Source of the DNA: Ceriagrion tenellum | Lineage: Eukaryota; Arthropoda; Insecta; Odonata; Coenagrionidae | Length of the DNA: 64,000 nt | Reading direction: 5' to 3' | Assembly: GCA_963169105.1 (NCBI GenBank) | Contig: OY720643.1 | Location: 19,192,373 to 19,256,372 of the forward strand | In this document: positions 46,301 to 57,423 of the stretch, piece by piece | Position numbering within the stretch: position 1 is the first letter of the stretch | Layout: every line of letters begins with the position of its first letter | Made by a program: the position numbers and the translations under genes | Notes under the pieces: generated by a model | The model's input: the letters and a program-made list of their open reading frames with translations, nothing else | Told to the model about the DNA's origin: nothing | The model's database searches: none

Positions 46301-47742
46301 TAATCGCTCATGGAATGTATATGAAAACCAAATATGATTCCATCAACAAATTTCCCTCTTAATTTGAATGCTAAATGTGCAAAGTAGTTTTTCTCTCACT
46401 GGATAAGTTTTATTTAATGTCTCTCACGAACAATGTCGATTGCAGTCACAATTAATTCTCGATATTTCAACCATATTTTTTCTCTTTATTTAAAGACATG
46501 CAAGAAAGATGGGATGAAGGCAGTACAAGTAAATAAAGGTTTTGAAGACGGTAAATAACGGAATTTTCTATACAGGACTTTTTATATTTCTGATGGAAAG
46601 TGCTAATTAATTAAGAAATATATGAAGTTCTCGGACTCTCTTCATTAAATTTGCTTTTTTTCGATTGCTTGGAGACCATTGACATTTAAAAATTTATATT
46701 TTTCGTGTTCCTTAACTTATCTTCTTTTGTATTACTTAGAGTGGGATTGTTTGCTATCCTTTTTAGTGCTAATTAAATTGATGTCGTATACATATTTTTT
46801 TGTTTTTTCTATACTGTTGCTATTATAATATCGTTTTATATGACTTTTTGTGTTCGTTTGAAAAAAACTTTCATAATTTCGGCTGCGTCATTCATACCAT
46901 GTATAACGGATGTTTTTTTCTGATGCCAGTTATATTTTGAGATGGATTAAGCAGACCTGTCCCTACCTGTAATTTAAAATTATTTGAGTCATAAATATAT
47001 ACCATACTACAATGAAAATTTAACTAATATTACAATTAACACAAGCTTTTGTATCAATTCAATATTCTTATATGATGATAAATCGCCATTTTATAAGTAA
47101 AACTGTGTTAAAAATTTAGGGATTAAGGTACAGTAGTTCTAATTTTACTTCAAATTCTCATCTGTGTAACAAAACAGTTGCATGTGGCTCTCATAACACA
47201 ATTTACTAACCCCTGGTTTTATTCTCATGACTCGAGAAATTTTGCATAAATCTGCTGAATACTAAGATAGTGTAATATATACTTGCGATGAATTCAGCGT
47301 CCTCCCCTAAACCCACAATGGGAATATTTTGCCTATTAGTGACTTGTTTTTGAACGCATCAATTTAAGGTGAAGATTATGAGAGGGGACGCTGAAATTGT
47401 GTGGTCTTAAATATTCATCTTTACGTTGAAAAAACATAGGTATTTACTATAATGAAGTTCATTAATTTTGCGTGAACCCATTTTAAATTGAATTATGCTC
47501 TATAGCAAAACGTCATGGCGTTGAGAAAAGGTTGGAATGAGGTGTGACTTTCTGTAGACATCTAAGTATATCATTAATAATATGAATGGTATCACGATCG
47601 AAAAGACCATTTCGAATAATGTTCCATTAGTCGTGATATCTATGTAGTGCAGTATAATATATTTAATGATTGCCCATTTGTGTAATACATTAGCGTGGTA
47701 TTATGAAGTATGAAATTTTTTGGAGCCATTTACGGCTAACTT
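43371..47742. other. No supported gene; C-rich patch and short tandem repeats
   Basis: The stretch 43,600-44,250 is purine-rich then C-rich, with long but motif-free overlapping frames (43,636-44,037 minus; 43,937-44,416 plus). Short tandem repeats occur at 45,620-45,665 (TATCGCTATTAT-like) and 45,810-45,870 (TACTACGTACTAGAACT twice). The rest is AT-rich with nothing recognised. Confidence 0.5.
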
Positions 47743-47820
47743 TTTCAGTAAACTACAATGTTGCTAGCTTATTCCTTCTAGTGAGTGAGATTGGTTTTAA
47801 TGACTTCGGACGTTCTCATC
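47743..47820 (+). repeat. Left copy of a 78-bp direct repeat flanking a LINE
   Basis: Matches 49,117-49,194 at roughly three quarters of positions, including the block GAGTGAGATTGGTTT. The pair brackets the LINE remnant of 47.82-48.95 kb. Confidence 0.8.
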
Positions 47821-47824
47821 AAAA

Positions 47825-48945
47825 ACAGCCAGATTTAGATGCAGTAATAGTTGATCTGTTAAAAGCATTAGTTAGGTTTGATCACGAACGGCTTATATAG
47901 TTAAAATGAGACAGTTTCCAAGGCAAATAGATGGAAGAGTGATCTTGTGGGTCAATGAATTCCTCAAAGGCAGGACACAGGGATGAATGATCAGAGACAA
48001 CGAGGGTAACGTCGGATGTTCCTCAAGGAAGCATCCTTGGATCATAATTGTTTTTAGTTTATTTAATGATATACCGGAAAAAAAATAAATTCCTACGTAA
48101 TACTTTTCGAGGATGACTATATTATTTATCGGAAGAATGAAAATCTGATTGATCATGAAGCCACGACGTGAACAAATGAAAGAATTGGGTATCAAGAAAT
48201 GGGAAGGATATAAATGTAAAGAAATGCAAATATGTGAACTTCAGGGGTAAAAAAAGACCATAATAGAAATAAAAAATTCTCCGCCAATTTAATTCCAAAA
48301 TCGGATAGCTCTAAATACTTAGGAGTATATTTAACTAAGAATTTTGGATGGAGTTAAAAAATGGACCACACGTTTGTAAAAAAGGCTTTGAAAATGTTAC
48401 ATTGGGTAATGAGAAACCTCGAAGGGAGCAGCACAACCACTAAAGAGAAGACCTATGAAAGCCGGGTTTGACCAACACAAGAATACGCATCTCTCGTATG
48501 GGACCCACACAAGAAAGGAGAGGTGATGAACTTTTGGAGAAGGTGCAAAGAAATGCGACTAGGTATGTGCTAGGGAAATACAATAAAACAGAGAGTGTTA
48601 CAGAAATGCTTAGAGTACTGGGATGGGAGAGTTTACAGGTGAGGAGGAAAAGGAGCAGGCTATGTGGGATGTATAAAATAGTGAGTGAGGAAAAAGTATG
48701 GCATGAATTTGGGAAGGACATAGTCTAGCCAAACTTTGTGGAGAAAATTGATCATAAGTTCAAGATAAAGTGCCGATCACAAAGGGAAAAATTAAAACAG
48801 TTCTCTTTCTTGATTATTTTCAAAAATAGGTTAAAGAATTAGAAGTATATCAAGTTTTATTCTTTTTACTCATCTGTTTTTGGTGATACCACCAGGCCAA
48901 TGGCCTACTTGTTTGATTATAATATAATAATAATAATAATTTACA
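47825..48945 (+). pseudogene. CR1-like LINE reverse transcriptase remnant
   Basis: Blocks in order: LDAVIVDLLKALVRFDHERL (motif A region, 47,838 on), NVTSDVPQGSILGS (about 48,010), LFEDDYIIYRKN (catalytic box with Ala replaced by Glu, about 48,101-48,136), DSSKYLGVYLTKNFGW (about 48,310), EYASLVWDPHKKGEV (about 48,480), then LEKVQRNATRYVLGKYNKTE and LRVLGWESLQVRRKRSRLCG, ending at 48,728. At least three frameshifts and several stops separate the blocks. The 3' end runs through CAGGCCAATGGCCTACTTGT to an ATA-repeat tail at about 48,921-48,942. The endonuclease is absent. It differs from the 19.6-kb element and lacks its FFPRT C-terminus. Inactive. Confidence 0.85.
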
Positions 48946-49116
48946 ATTCAGTTTTCATTAACGAGGAGTCTGCCCCACATATGTGTAATGCATAAAGTTA
49001 ATGAAAAAATTTGTGTATTGAATCACATTCCAATCGAAAATGATTTGTTTAAATATTCTTTGAGATATTTTGTTTAATAAGCCTCGGACATCCGCTTATT
49101 CTTCACATCAACACAA

Positions 49117-49194
49117 TTTCAGTTAACCTCACTGTTTCCAGCTTATTTCTCCTACTGAGTGAGATTGGTTTAAATGATTCCGGGCCGACTCATC
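49117..49194 (+). repeat. Right copy of the 78-bp direct repeat
   Basis: Partner of 47,743-47,820. Far too long for an ordinary LINE target-site duplication. Confidence 0.8.
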
Positions 49195-49949
49195 GGAAAT
49201 AGAATTACCGTGGTTTTCGACTTGTGAATTTTTATGAAAAATGTATGTTAGTCTTCTTGAACATTGCACTTTGCGTAATGTCTCGGCCTTGATAAATTAA
49301 GGGGTGGCCAAGAAGTATTTTGCGAAGTACACATCGTTTTTTTCAGCACCGCGATGACACGTAAGTCACATTTCGTTACAAATACGGAAGTTTGCTTCGT
49401 GCGAGGCCGCTCTTTACTTTTTCCCGGGCACCACCGCGGGATTTCGGAGGGAGGGAAAATATTACCTGACCTCGACTTTTCGCCGCATTAATGCAGGAGG
49501 CATACACTTAAGTCAATCAATTTTTCTTCCTTCTCCTCCTCTTCATATCCTTCCGAGAATTTTATTACCGCTAAGCAAGTATTCCCACTCGAAACTTCCT
49601 CTAAATACTTCTTATTTACAGCAGTTTGAAAAGATAGTAATATGGTAACTATAAGGCCATAATAATTTTGCTTCGAGTGTTCATAAATTTTATATTAAAG
49701 ATCAAACAACCTTAAAACATAAAACCGTCTAATACATTTTAATAGAAAGAATAACCGTATTTAGACCTATTATAGAAAGTTGAGTAGCTTGGTGTATAGA
49801 AAAATGGAGTATATAAAATAGGTGCTATTAACGTTCCAGTCACAATATGGGTTTCAAAAAACACAAACAAGTCCGAATCGAAAAAGGCATGACCATTTCC
49901 AATCATTACATTTACAAAAGATATGGCACGACATAAGTCGCATGGGTGT
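49195..49949. other. No supported gene
   Basis: No recognised content; the GC-richer bit at 49,370-49,460 has no motif. Confidence 0.5.
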
Positions 49950-50080
49950 ATACACACCAAGGATTAAAATTCGCCGTGAAAAACTCATTTGACTTGACCG
50001 GCAACTGGGAGATCCGGGTTTAAATCCCGGTCGAGTCAAATGATTTTTTTTATGGCGAATTTCAACCCTTGGTGTGTATT
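49950..50080. repeat. Inverted pair of SINE bodies around a tRNA-like B box
   Basis: Arms 49,950-50,001 and 50,027-50,080 are inverted repeats at about 85% identity. The 25-base centre holds AACTGGGAGATCCGGGTTTA, part of a tRNA-like T-arm with B box GGGTTTAAATCCC. The outward bodies (GTCAAATGA, a T run, GGCGAATTT) match the SINE family at 7.44-7.96 kb. It looks like two SINE copies head to head, or one SINE that was copied back on itself. Confidence 0.75.
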
Positions 50081-51589
50081 ACCATTGAACCAAATTGTCG
50101 TGAGTGATTCTCCTGACCTAAATGAGAATTATTATGGATTCACCCAAGCACTGTTAAATGAGATTAAATTCCCAAATACTATAGTTATAATCATTACTGC
50201 AAATGTTCTATTTTTAGTATTTCTTTGGTACGTTGTCGTTTTGCATCAGGGTTTTTTTCGATGACACTCATGAACGTGATACCTCTCGATGGTAATTGGG
50301 CATGGCACAAGGTACATGATTCTTAATAAAATATATTTTTATTTTTATTGAGAAAATTACCCTCTTAACTTTAATTCATTGAACTTATGGATTGAATATG
50401 GAAAACTTTTATTTTTCTTTTACTTTCAAATTCTACCGAATAATTTCACTTCTCAAACTCAAATGGCACGTCTAAAATCAAGGCATTAATTATTCTGGAA
50501 TCCAGACCAAAAAGGATAATAATTTCTTGATTTTTAAAGATAATTTGTGTAACCCGCTCCTCGAAATTAATAGCTTTTCAAACTTATTCAATCTAAAGAA
50601 ATTAAAAAGTCCAGTTGGGCAACTCAGTTCAGTGATTTATGAGGCATGGCGGAGTTATTCGCTTCGAAGAAGAAAAAAATATTTTACGCTAACTTCAATG
50701 CAGGTGAGACAACAGTCAAGCAAAAGATGGGTAAGAGCCTACTCACACGTTTTAATTGAAAGAATAACTGTATATTGACCTAATTTAGAAAGTTAAATAG
50801 CGTCATGTATAGACAAATAGAGTGTAAGTATTAACAAGCGTGCTAGTCACAATATAAATTTAAGAAAACACGAAAGGAATTCTTGTTCTAACAATGAGGA
50901 GAAATGTGCAGTCGCTAAGCCTGGAAAACTGGCTTTTCAATCTAAGGAACACAATTACATCTCACTTTAAGTGAAATTACAAGTGTACAATTATAAGATT
51001 ACAAGGTATATGATTCTTAAGTATTGCTCTATGCTCCTACTAACATGGGTTTGATCAATCCTTCATCTCACCTGTTTTCATACACACTGCGAAGTGGTCA
51101 TTGTCAACTTTCATTAAAATCTGCTAATGCCAACGAGCATCACTCCACTGAATATCACCCAAACCTAATCATCAATTTATCGAAGGAGATGATTCCAACA
51201 AATGTTATTGCCATATGATGGGCAGATTATTATAACTTTTCATTTGTATTTCCATTTCATTTCTATCAATAAAAGACTCTTTGTACGTGCGACAACTTAA
51301 AAGTTTTGTTTTCTCTCCTACACCTGGCTAATGTTCCCTATGAGGAACTTATGAGACACACAATGCCATTTACATACTCTTATGCATGTATTTTTCCTCA
51401 CTACATGTCGAAATAGCTTTACTTTTGAATAAATTCGGAAACAATTTTTGTGGCACTCTAAATTCAGTGAGATTTACTCCTTAACCCCTAAGCTTACTGT
51501 GTTAAGTACATTTTTCTGGTCTCTGTCAAATTCTGTCTCTAATATGCTACCCCTGCTAGTTTCTCTTTCTGCTACGTTGAATATATCTT
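50081..51589. other. No supported gene
   Basis: AT-rich, nothing recognised. Confidence 0.55.
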
Positions 51590-51634
51590 GATTTGAATTA
51601 CCTATATATTTTGGATATATAGGTAATTCAAATC
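51590..51634. repeat. 20-bp perfect hairpin
   Basis: Arms 51,590-51,609 and 51,615-51,634 are exact complements around TTTGG. AT-rich, no other context. Confidence 0.95.
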
Positions 51635-52429
51635 GATTGTAACATAGTCGCTAAAGTTCACCTAGAGTCGTAAAGACTATAGCTGTTCTCATCCAAAAAG
51701 ATTTACGAAAAGCATAAGGTGAAAAACCCGTTTTTTGCAGCAGTCAAGGATTATAATGCAGACTTTTAACAGTTAATTGTTCTCAAATATCTTCTAAATG
51801 CCTGCAATTATCTTCTAAATGCTTAACTTGCTTGCCAAACCATGATTTTTCCTATTTTTTCATTTATATCATTCAATCACAGCTATTCATGAGCTATTGT
51901 GAACTTAAACCGTATGGATAAGTAAAAGTATCCCTTTAGAAATTACTCCAGCCTATTCAAAGGTTATGATATGATTTTTATTTTTTGACATTTTTATGAT
52001 AAGGTTGGGCTAGCGAATCCACTTCTGCAGTCAAAATCCAATGCTCCAATCAACTCGAGAAACTTCATTTCGGCATTTTTACATTCCAGTGAATGGGGAA
52101 ATTTATAACGGTGGGCGTCAAAAAAATTGAAGCGTCACAGATTTACTAGTGAAACGAGTTCAGCAAAATGAGAGCTATGTGGTTGGAGTGAACTTGTGAC
52201 ATCACTCAACTAAATTTTGTTTAAGACAACTGTGGAGAGATACTTAATAGACAGTTTGAGAGGACGATATTTTATCGCTATTCTTTTGAACTAGGTGTTG
52301 ATCCAATCGTCTTGCACATGAATTTCATTTAAAGAGAGCTGGTAAACTAATTTTGCAAAATCAATGCTTGCATTTTGAAAGCCATCTTTTGTTGTTTGTG
52401 AAAGTATTAATCTTTGTTTGTTTTGCCAT
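51635..52429. other. No supported gene
   Basis: AT-rich; a small ATCTTCTAAATGC duplication at 51,787-51,822. Confidence 0.5.
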
Positions 52430-53141
52430 AAAGATGACCAGCATGAGGATGAATGATGATGAAGTGACCAGAAAGAATTTTATGCAGGGAAACCATTAGG
52501 TTTCCTACGAGATTTGTATTCTCTTCAACGAAAAAGAGAAATCATTCGACTATGTTGATTGAAAGAGAATACCGACTACACTTGTGCGGATTGGAGCGAC
52601 ATTTAATGACAGTAGTATAAGCATAAAGAACAGATATATGTTATTAAAAGTGACGGTAATGCATAGATAGCTAGAGTAAGGAGTTAAGTATATCAAGGAC
52701 TTTTTTTGCCACTTATGATCTTAAATATGTACATTAAAAGAGAAATAATGAATATCAACAAATATAGCGCACTAAAAAAATCAGTCTGCTCTGTTTTATT
52801 GGTAGCATAGCACTCGCAGATAATGGAAATATGTCGAAATTTTAAAACTACTTGGGAAAGCTACGAATGAGTACAATTTGAAGAAAAATGTTACTTAGAC
52901 CAAGATTTGGCTTGTGGAAGAAAATAAGAAGGAAGATCCCTATCAAACTTGGACAGGGAAATCTTGAGCATGTAGAAGAATTTTATCCTCGAGAAGGATC
53001 ACCGGCGATACAAGGAGAAAAGCACAGAGAGTAGGATATCCCAAGCAAAGAAGGCATTCTACCGCAAGAGCAATCCACTGACAACAAGTAACATAGACCT
53101 AAATAGGAAGGAAGTTTTCAATACACACGTATACTTGGACA
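52430..53141 (+). pseudogene. Old LINE reverse transcriptase, 5' part of a split copy
   Basis: Plus-strand blocks: EKSFDYVD (motif A; KAFDxVDW expected), KRIPTTLVRIGATFNDSS, a decayed catalytic region near 52,800, LACGRK, KLGQGNLEHVEEFY, SRISQAKKAFYRKSNPLTTS, NIDLNRKEVFNTHVYLDN. These lie in the order of palm, thumb and connection of the endonuclease-reverse transcriptase LINE type. Stops and frameshifts are frequent. The protein line breaks at 53,141 just before the expected LLYGSEAW, and resumes with exactly that block after a CR1-type insertion. So this is an older element interrupted by a younger one. Confidence 0.8.
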
Positions 53142-53617
53142 ATGCTTCTACTTAATAGATTTAATCAAAAATTAATAAAATACAAAGGAAAGCGGCACGC
53201 TTCGTTAAAAACTGCTACGAGCGTACATATGTATAGTGTCTCACAACTTTTAGAGGGATTTAGGTGGGAGCCCCTAGAGACTCGGAGGCTACACGCTAGG
53301 CTTAGTTTGTTTTATAAATTAGGAACTTATATTTTTCAGAACGACATAGAGAATATAACCATGACTCCTCACTACATCTTTAGATCTGACAGATGCGATA
53401 AAATAAGAGAGTTACACTGCCGAATAGATAGGCACAAAAACTCGTTCTTTCCACGAACAATAATCGACCATAATAAAAATTGAGCTCCACAAAATACACT
53501 CCTATTATACATGTCACCATTTCATCTCCAAAAAACTAACACCTTTACACGGCTGGTGACCTAACACCCCCTGCCACACGCTCAAGTGGCGGCTCGCGGG
53601 GTATTATGTAGATGTAG
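53142..53617 (+). mobile_element. CR1-type LINE 3' end inserted into the older LINE
   Basis: A 5'-truncated copy: the frame 53,142-53,483 carries SQLLEGFRWEPLETRRLHAR, MTPHYIFRSD, KIRELHCRID and the terminal FFPRTIIDHN, then the 3' UTR with ACACGGCTGGTGACCTAACA, CCCCTGCCACACGC, GGTATTATGTAGATGTAG. It matches the 25.9-26.5 kb copy (minus) and, at the C-terminus, the 19.6-kb element. The coding tail has no stop until its natural end but lacks both enzyme domains. ATGCT on both sides (ending 53,141 and at about 53,618) is a plausible short target duplication. Confidence 0.85.
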
Positions 53618-53900
53618 ATGCTCTTATATGGCAGTGAAGCCTGGACAACAGTAGGTGCTGTGTACTAGTGACTGAACTTGATGCCATGCTAAAAACAATG
53701 TGGTGATAGACATATTGGGCATACTTTGCAATACAGGAGAATACCATGATGATATGAGACATTATTGGGAAGAGTTGAACAAAGGAAGACCAAGAATGAA
53801 ATTAATTAGGAAAATCAGGACGTCCTAGAGGAGAATCACATTGCGGTTGAATGATGTGTTGGCAGAGAGGAGAAAAGAATGACTTCTGATGATGACTTGT
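53618..53900 (+). pseudogene. Old LINE reverse transcriptase, 3' part of the split copy
   Basis: Resumes with LLYGSEAWTTVG, then TELDAMLKTMW and a frameshifted stretch with LLGRVEQRKTKNEIN. LLYGSEAWT is the continuation expected after NTHVYLDN at 53,141. The downstream end fades into unrecognised sequence near 53,900. Confidence 0.7.
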
Positions 53901-56654
53901 AAACTTTTTCAACCCTAGAAAAACTGAGTACCACTAGCTGCTCAAGAACACTTGTCTTCTTACCAGCTGGTGGAGCATGTAAATAAAATTGCCTGGGGTG
54001 TATTGCAGATGGATCTCTTGAAAAACTGCCGTTAGCAATTAGAAGTTTTTCATCACAATCCTGCAGTCCAAATTACCTCTTAAAAACAGATGCTTCCTGA
54101 TCACCTTTTGCCGATTAGTGTGCATTGTAGCAGATGAGAACACAAAAGTTAATGACTGGTACGATATACGAAGACGTGTTTACGAAATTGCGGCACATTC
54201 AACTTTATTAAATCAGAGTTAAAACTCATCTCCAAAAAGATAAAACTTCTGATGAATATTCTTTTCAAGTACTTATTACATCAGCCTAGAATTGGGATAT
54301 CCTGTTTATAGATTTACATATTCCTCGCCATCACAAGTTTCGTCCACTTGCGCACATTCTAACGAAGGCAAATAAATATGAAGATATGTTCCAAAAATGC
54401 ATAGCGCTGATGACATCATAAATGTCATTGGAACATCTCTGCGCTAAACAGATTAAGATAGTGTGAGCGAAATATCATTTTACTTAGAAATCCATAAATT
54501 TTTTCTAATATTAAAGAAAAGTATCTCATCCCTCTAATGACATCAAAAATTCAACCCCTACTCACATTACTTTTGTTGATATTTGCCAAAAAAATACCAG
54601 CCCTTTTACATGGGAAATTGTAAGTTTATGCACTCCAGAGAGACATTATTTACAAAATGAGGTATTTCTAATACTTAGATGTTGCAAAAAAACTAACAGC
54701 GTGTAGTTTTTATGTTTTCTCAACATTATTTGAAAATTAATCGTATTATCACCGCTGTAAGCTCATGGGTATCACAAAAAACCTTCCGTTTTGAAGAAGT
54801 TTCAAACGCACCGCGCGAAAAAAATGAGTCAAGTTAAAGACTTAGTAAGATATTTTAATTTAATTACCTACAATTTCTGTCATATAAAACTATATTATTA
54901 CACCATTAATAATGCAATATTTAATTGATGTATCCTACAGCTGGTGGAATTAAAACATATAATTCTAAAATGGTCTCTATTATGACTAGGGAACTATCTC
55001 GCTCGGACTGCCTGTTCAGCGGTGAAACGTGATTAAAAAGCACCAAAAGACCTCTACATCAACATAGTACCCTGCAAGCTACCTCAAAGGTGTGTGGCAT
55101 GGGGAAAAGTTCTTTCCAATGGTTTAAATCTGCCTGGACCCTTAGCGGTGTTTCTTGCTCCCCGTTAACCGTTAATCTGACTCCTCTTGCTTATCATTTC
55201 TCGGGCGCTCCGCGGATGAGGAAGGTGATCCCATTTGGCCCACAATCGCCCATTGATAAAGGACGAAATCCCCGAGATCTCGGCTTCGCTCTCGCCACCC
55301 AGTTCAATCTTTTTTTCGAGTTCGAGTGAATATATTATCCTTCATGATGAAAGGTTTGATCGATTTTAAATTAGTGAGCGCTGGCCGTATTTAATCGGGC
55401 GTAAAATTGAATAACGTCGATTTGAAATACTGAAATAATATTCGAGCGTCTCTGTGAGTAATGAGAATCGCGAGAGAGTTAAACTGATTAAATATTAATG
55501 GCGCGAACCTTTTGTGGGCGACATAAAAATTGGTGATAAACCTGAGCCATGAGACATGGTTATGTGCAGCTTCCCTGCGTTTCGATATTATATGCTCAAA
55601 TGATTAATAGCTCTCCGTAACGCACCAAGAGTTTCTCTTTTCCGTCTGTACTTTACGTAAAAAACTGAAGGTAATGTTAAAGGATTTTACCGCATCACTC
55701 TGCAGTATATTCGTTTTTAAATCGTAATGAATCATGAAAACTCGTTAAAAATGGATTACTCTTTTACAGATATAAAGAAAGCTGTTATGTTATTGAAATA
55801 TATTGTAAAGAGTGCATAAACTTAAGAGCGTATTTTACACGAGTGTTGTTTTTATTTCTCAATCATTGGTGCCTATAAGGTAAACCATTTTTTGATAGAA
55901 TTAATGTTATCATACTGATTAGCAGTTATGGTCATGAGTTGATTCTCATCCATTGCATAAACAGTCACATATATTGTTTTCATATTTTCCAATTCACACC
56001 TCTCTAATTTATTAAATTACAGAACCACGGTAATAATTTATGCTATACTTGTTTGTGTTCTATTAGTTTTGTTAGAGTGGTTGCCGTGTGTATGTTCTTT
56101 CAGTCATTCACTTTTCTCTTGTGAATGTATGTATTTACTAAAATGGATTTCTCCGTGAGAACAAATTCATATCTATTTCCATTTGAAAAAATTGTTATAT
56201 AATAATTAGCTATTATAAAGATGTATACTGTATTATAATGATTAGTTATGTAATGATATTGTGGTTGTATTCAAAAGAAGTAAAGATAAAACGGATATTT
56301 TTCTGTTGAAAAAACAGTTTTACATAGTTAAGAATGCAGATAAATGCACGTAGAACATGAAAGACATAGATAGGATTTATATGTTTTACATACGTATTGC
56401 GTTTTGTGATCCCTCTTGCTGTCATAATATTTACAATGACCGTACGACTCTTTAGTAGGATTAGAAAGTGGTTCTGACTTTTCTATGTTTGGCAGTTTAT
56501 TTTTCCTTTAACATTTAGTTCGTGAAATATTTTCTATAGCTGATCGGTTCCTTAGATGATTTTCCAACAGGGAAAATGCGGTACCTTCGATTAATTTTCG
56601 GCATAAAGTGTTTTCTTATTAATCTTGCTTTATGTTGCTTTATGTTTAATTGTT
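53901..56654. other. No supported gene
   Basis: AT-rich, no recognised element. A CTGATGA at 54,407 is not followed by a hammerhead core. Confidence 0.5.
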
Positions 56655-57423
56655 GCTTGTTTACACTAAATATGGACCTTCGGGTTGTTCTAGTTAGGAA
56701 GTGTAATGCATTTTATCATTGCAAGGGACGTATATTTTTCCATACTTGGTCGGTTTTCTAAGAATGTATTGACAAGACGCTCAGTGACTTATTAATGCTC
56801 ATTATTACTTGGGTGTTTGTTGCTGATATATTCCATGAAGAATATAACACGACCATATTCTACGCCTACTTGGTCTAGTGCAGATGCAGTTAGCACACGA
56901 CCTATTTACTTTAGCTACTCCACCTTTTGTGTCAATGTAGGTCAAAATTTTGACAGGTTTTCTAGTTATGTCATCTATTTTGCCATTTTTGTGAATAATC
57001 GAAATCAGGAGAACATTTTTTTGCTTTTCTTAGAATGAATGAAACTGAAGTGCATTTTTTATTTAAACCAAGTAGTTACGATCAAAATTTACGTCCGTTT
57101 TCTTCAACAAAATCTAGAGGAAATCTATCATTTTTTTGATACTACCTACCTAAGTTAACTTATATTTATTGCAAAATCTCGCCAAAAACTCAACGCTAGT
57201 AAACCAATTGCCTGTCGTTTCATTACGTTTTGCGTAATCAATTGGCTCACACATACGTTCAACCACGGCAAGGGTGCTTGTTTACACTGAATATGGACCT
57301 TCGGGTAGTTCTAGTTTTTTTTTAGTTCTAGCATTTTATCATTGCAAGAGACGTATATTTTTCCATACTTGGTCGGTTTTCTAAGAATGTATTGACAAGA
57401 CGCTCAGCGACTTCTAAATGCCT
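56655..57423 (+). repeat. Local direct duplication of about 146 bp
   Basis: 56,655-56,800 and 57,276-57,423 share GCTTGTTTACACT, AATATGGACCTTCGGGT, GACGTATATTTTTCCATACT, TGGTCGGTTTTCTAAGAATG and TATTGACAAGACGCTCAG, at about 90% identity. Spacing is about 620 bp, same orientation. No coding meaning seen; the spacer is not recognised. Confidence 0.9.

Noticed and set aside
54407..54450. CTGATGA resembling a hammerhead start
   Set aside because: Followed by GGAAC rather than GAAAC, with no proper helix II or NUH triplet.
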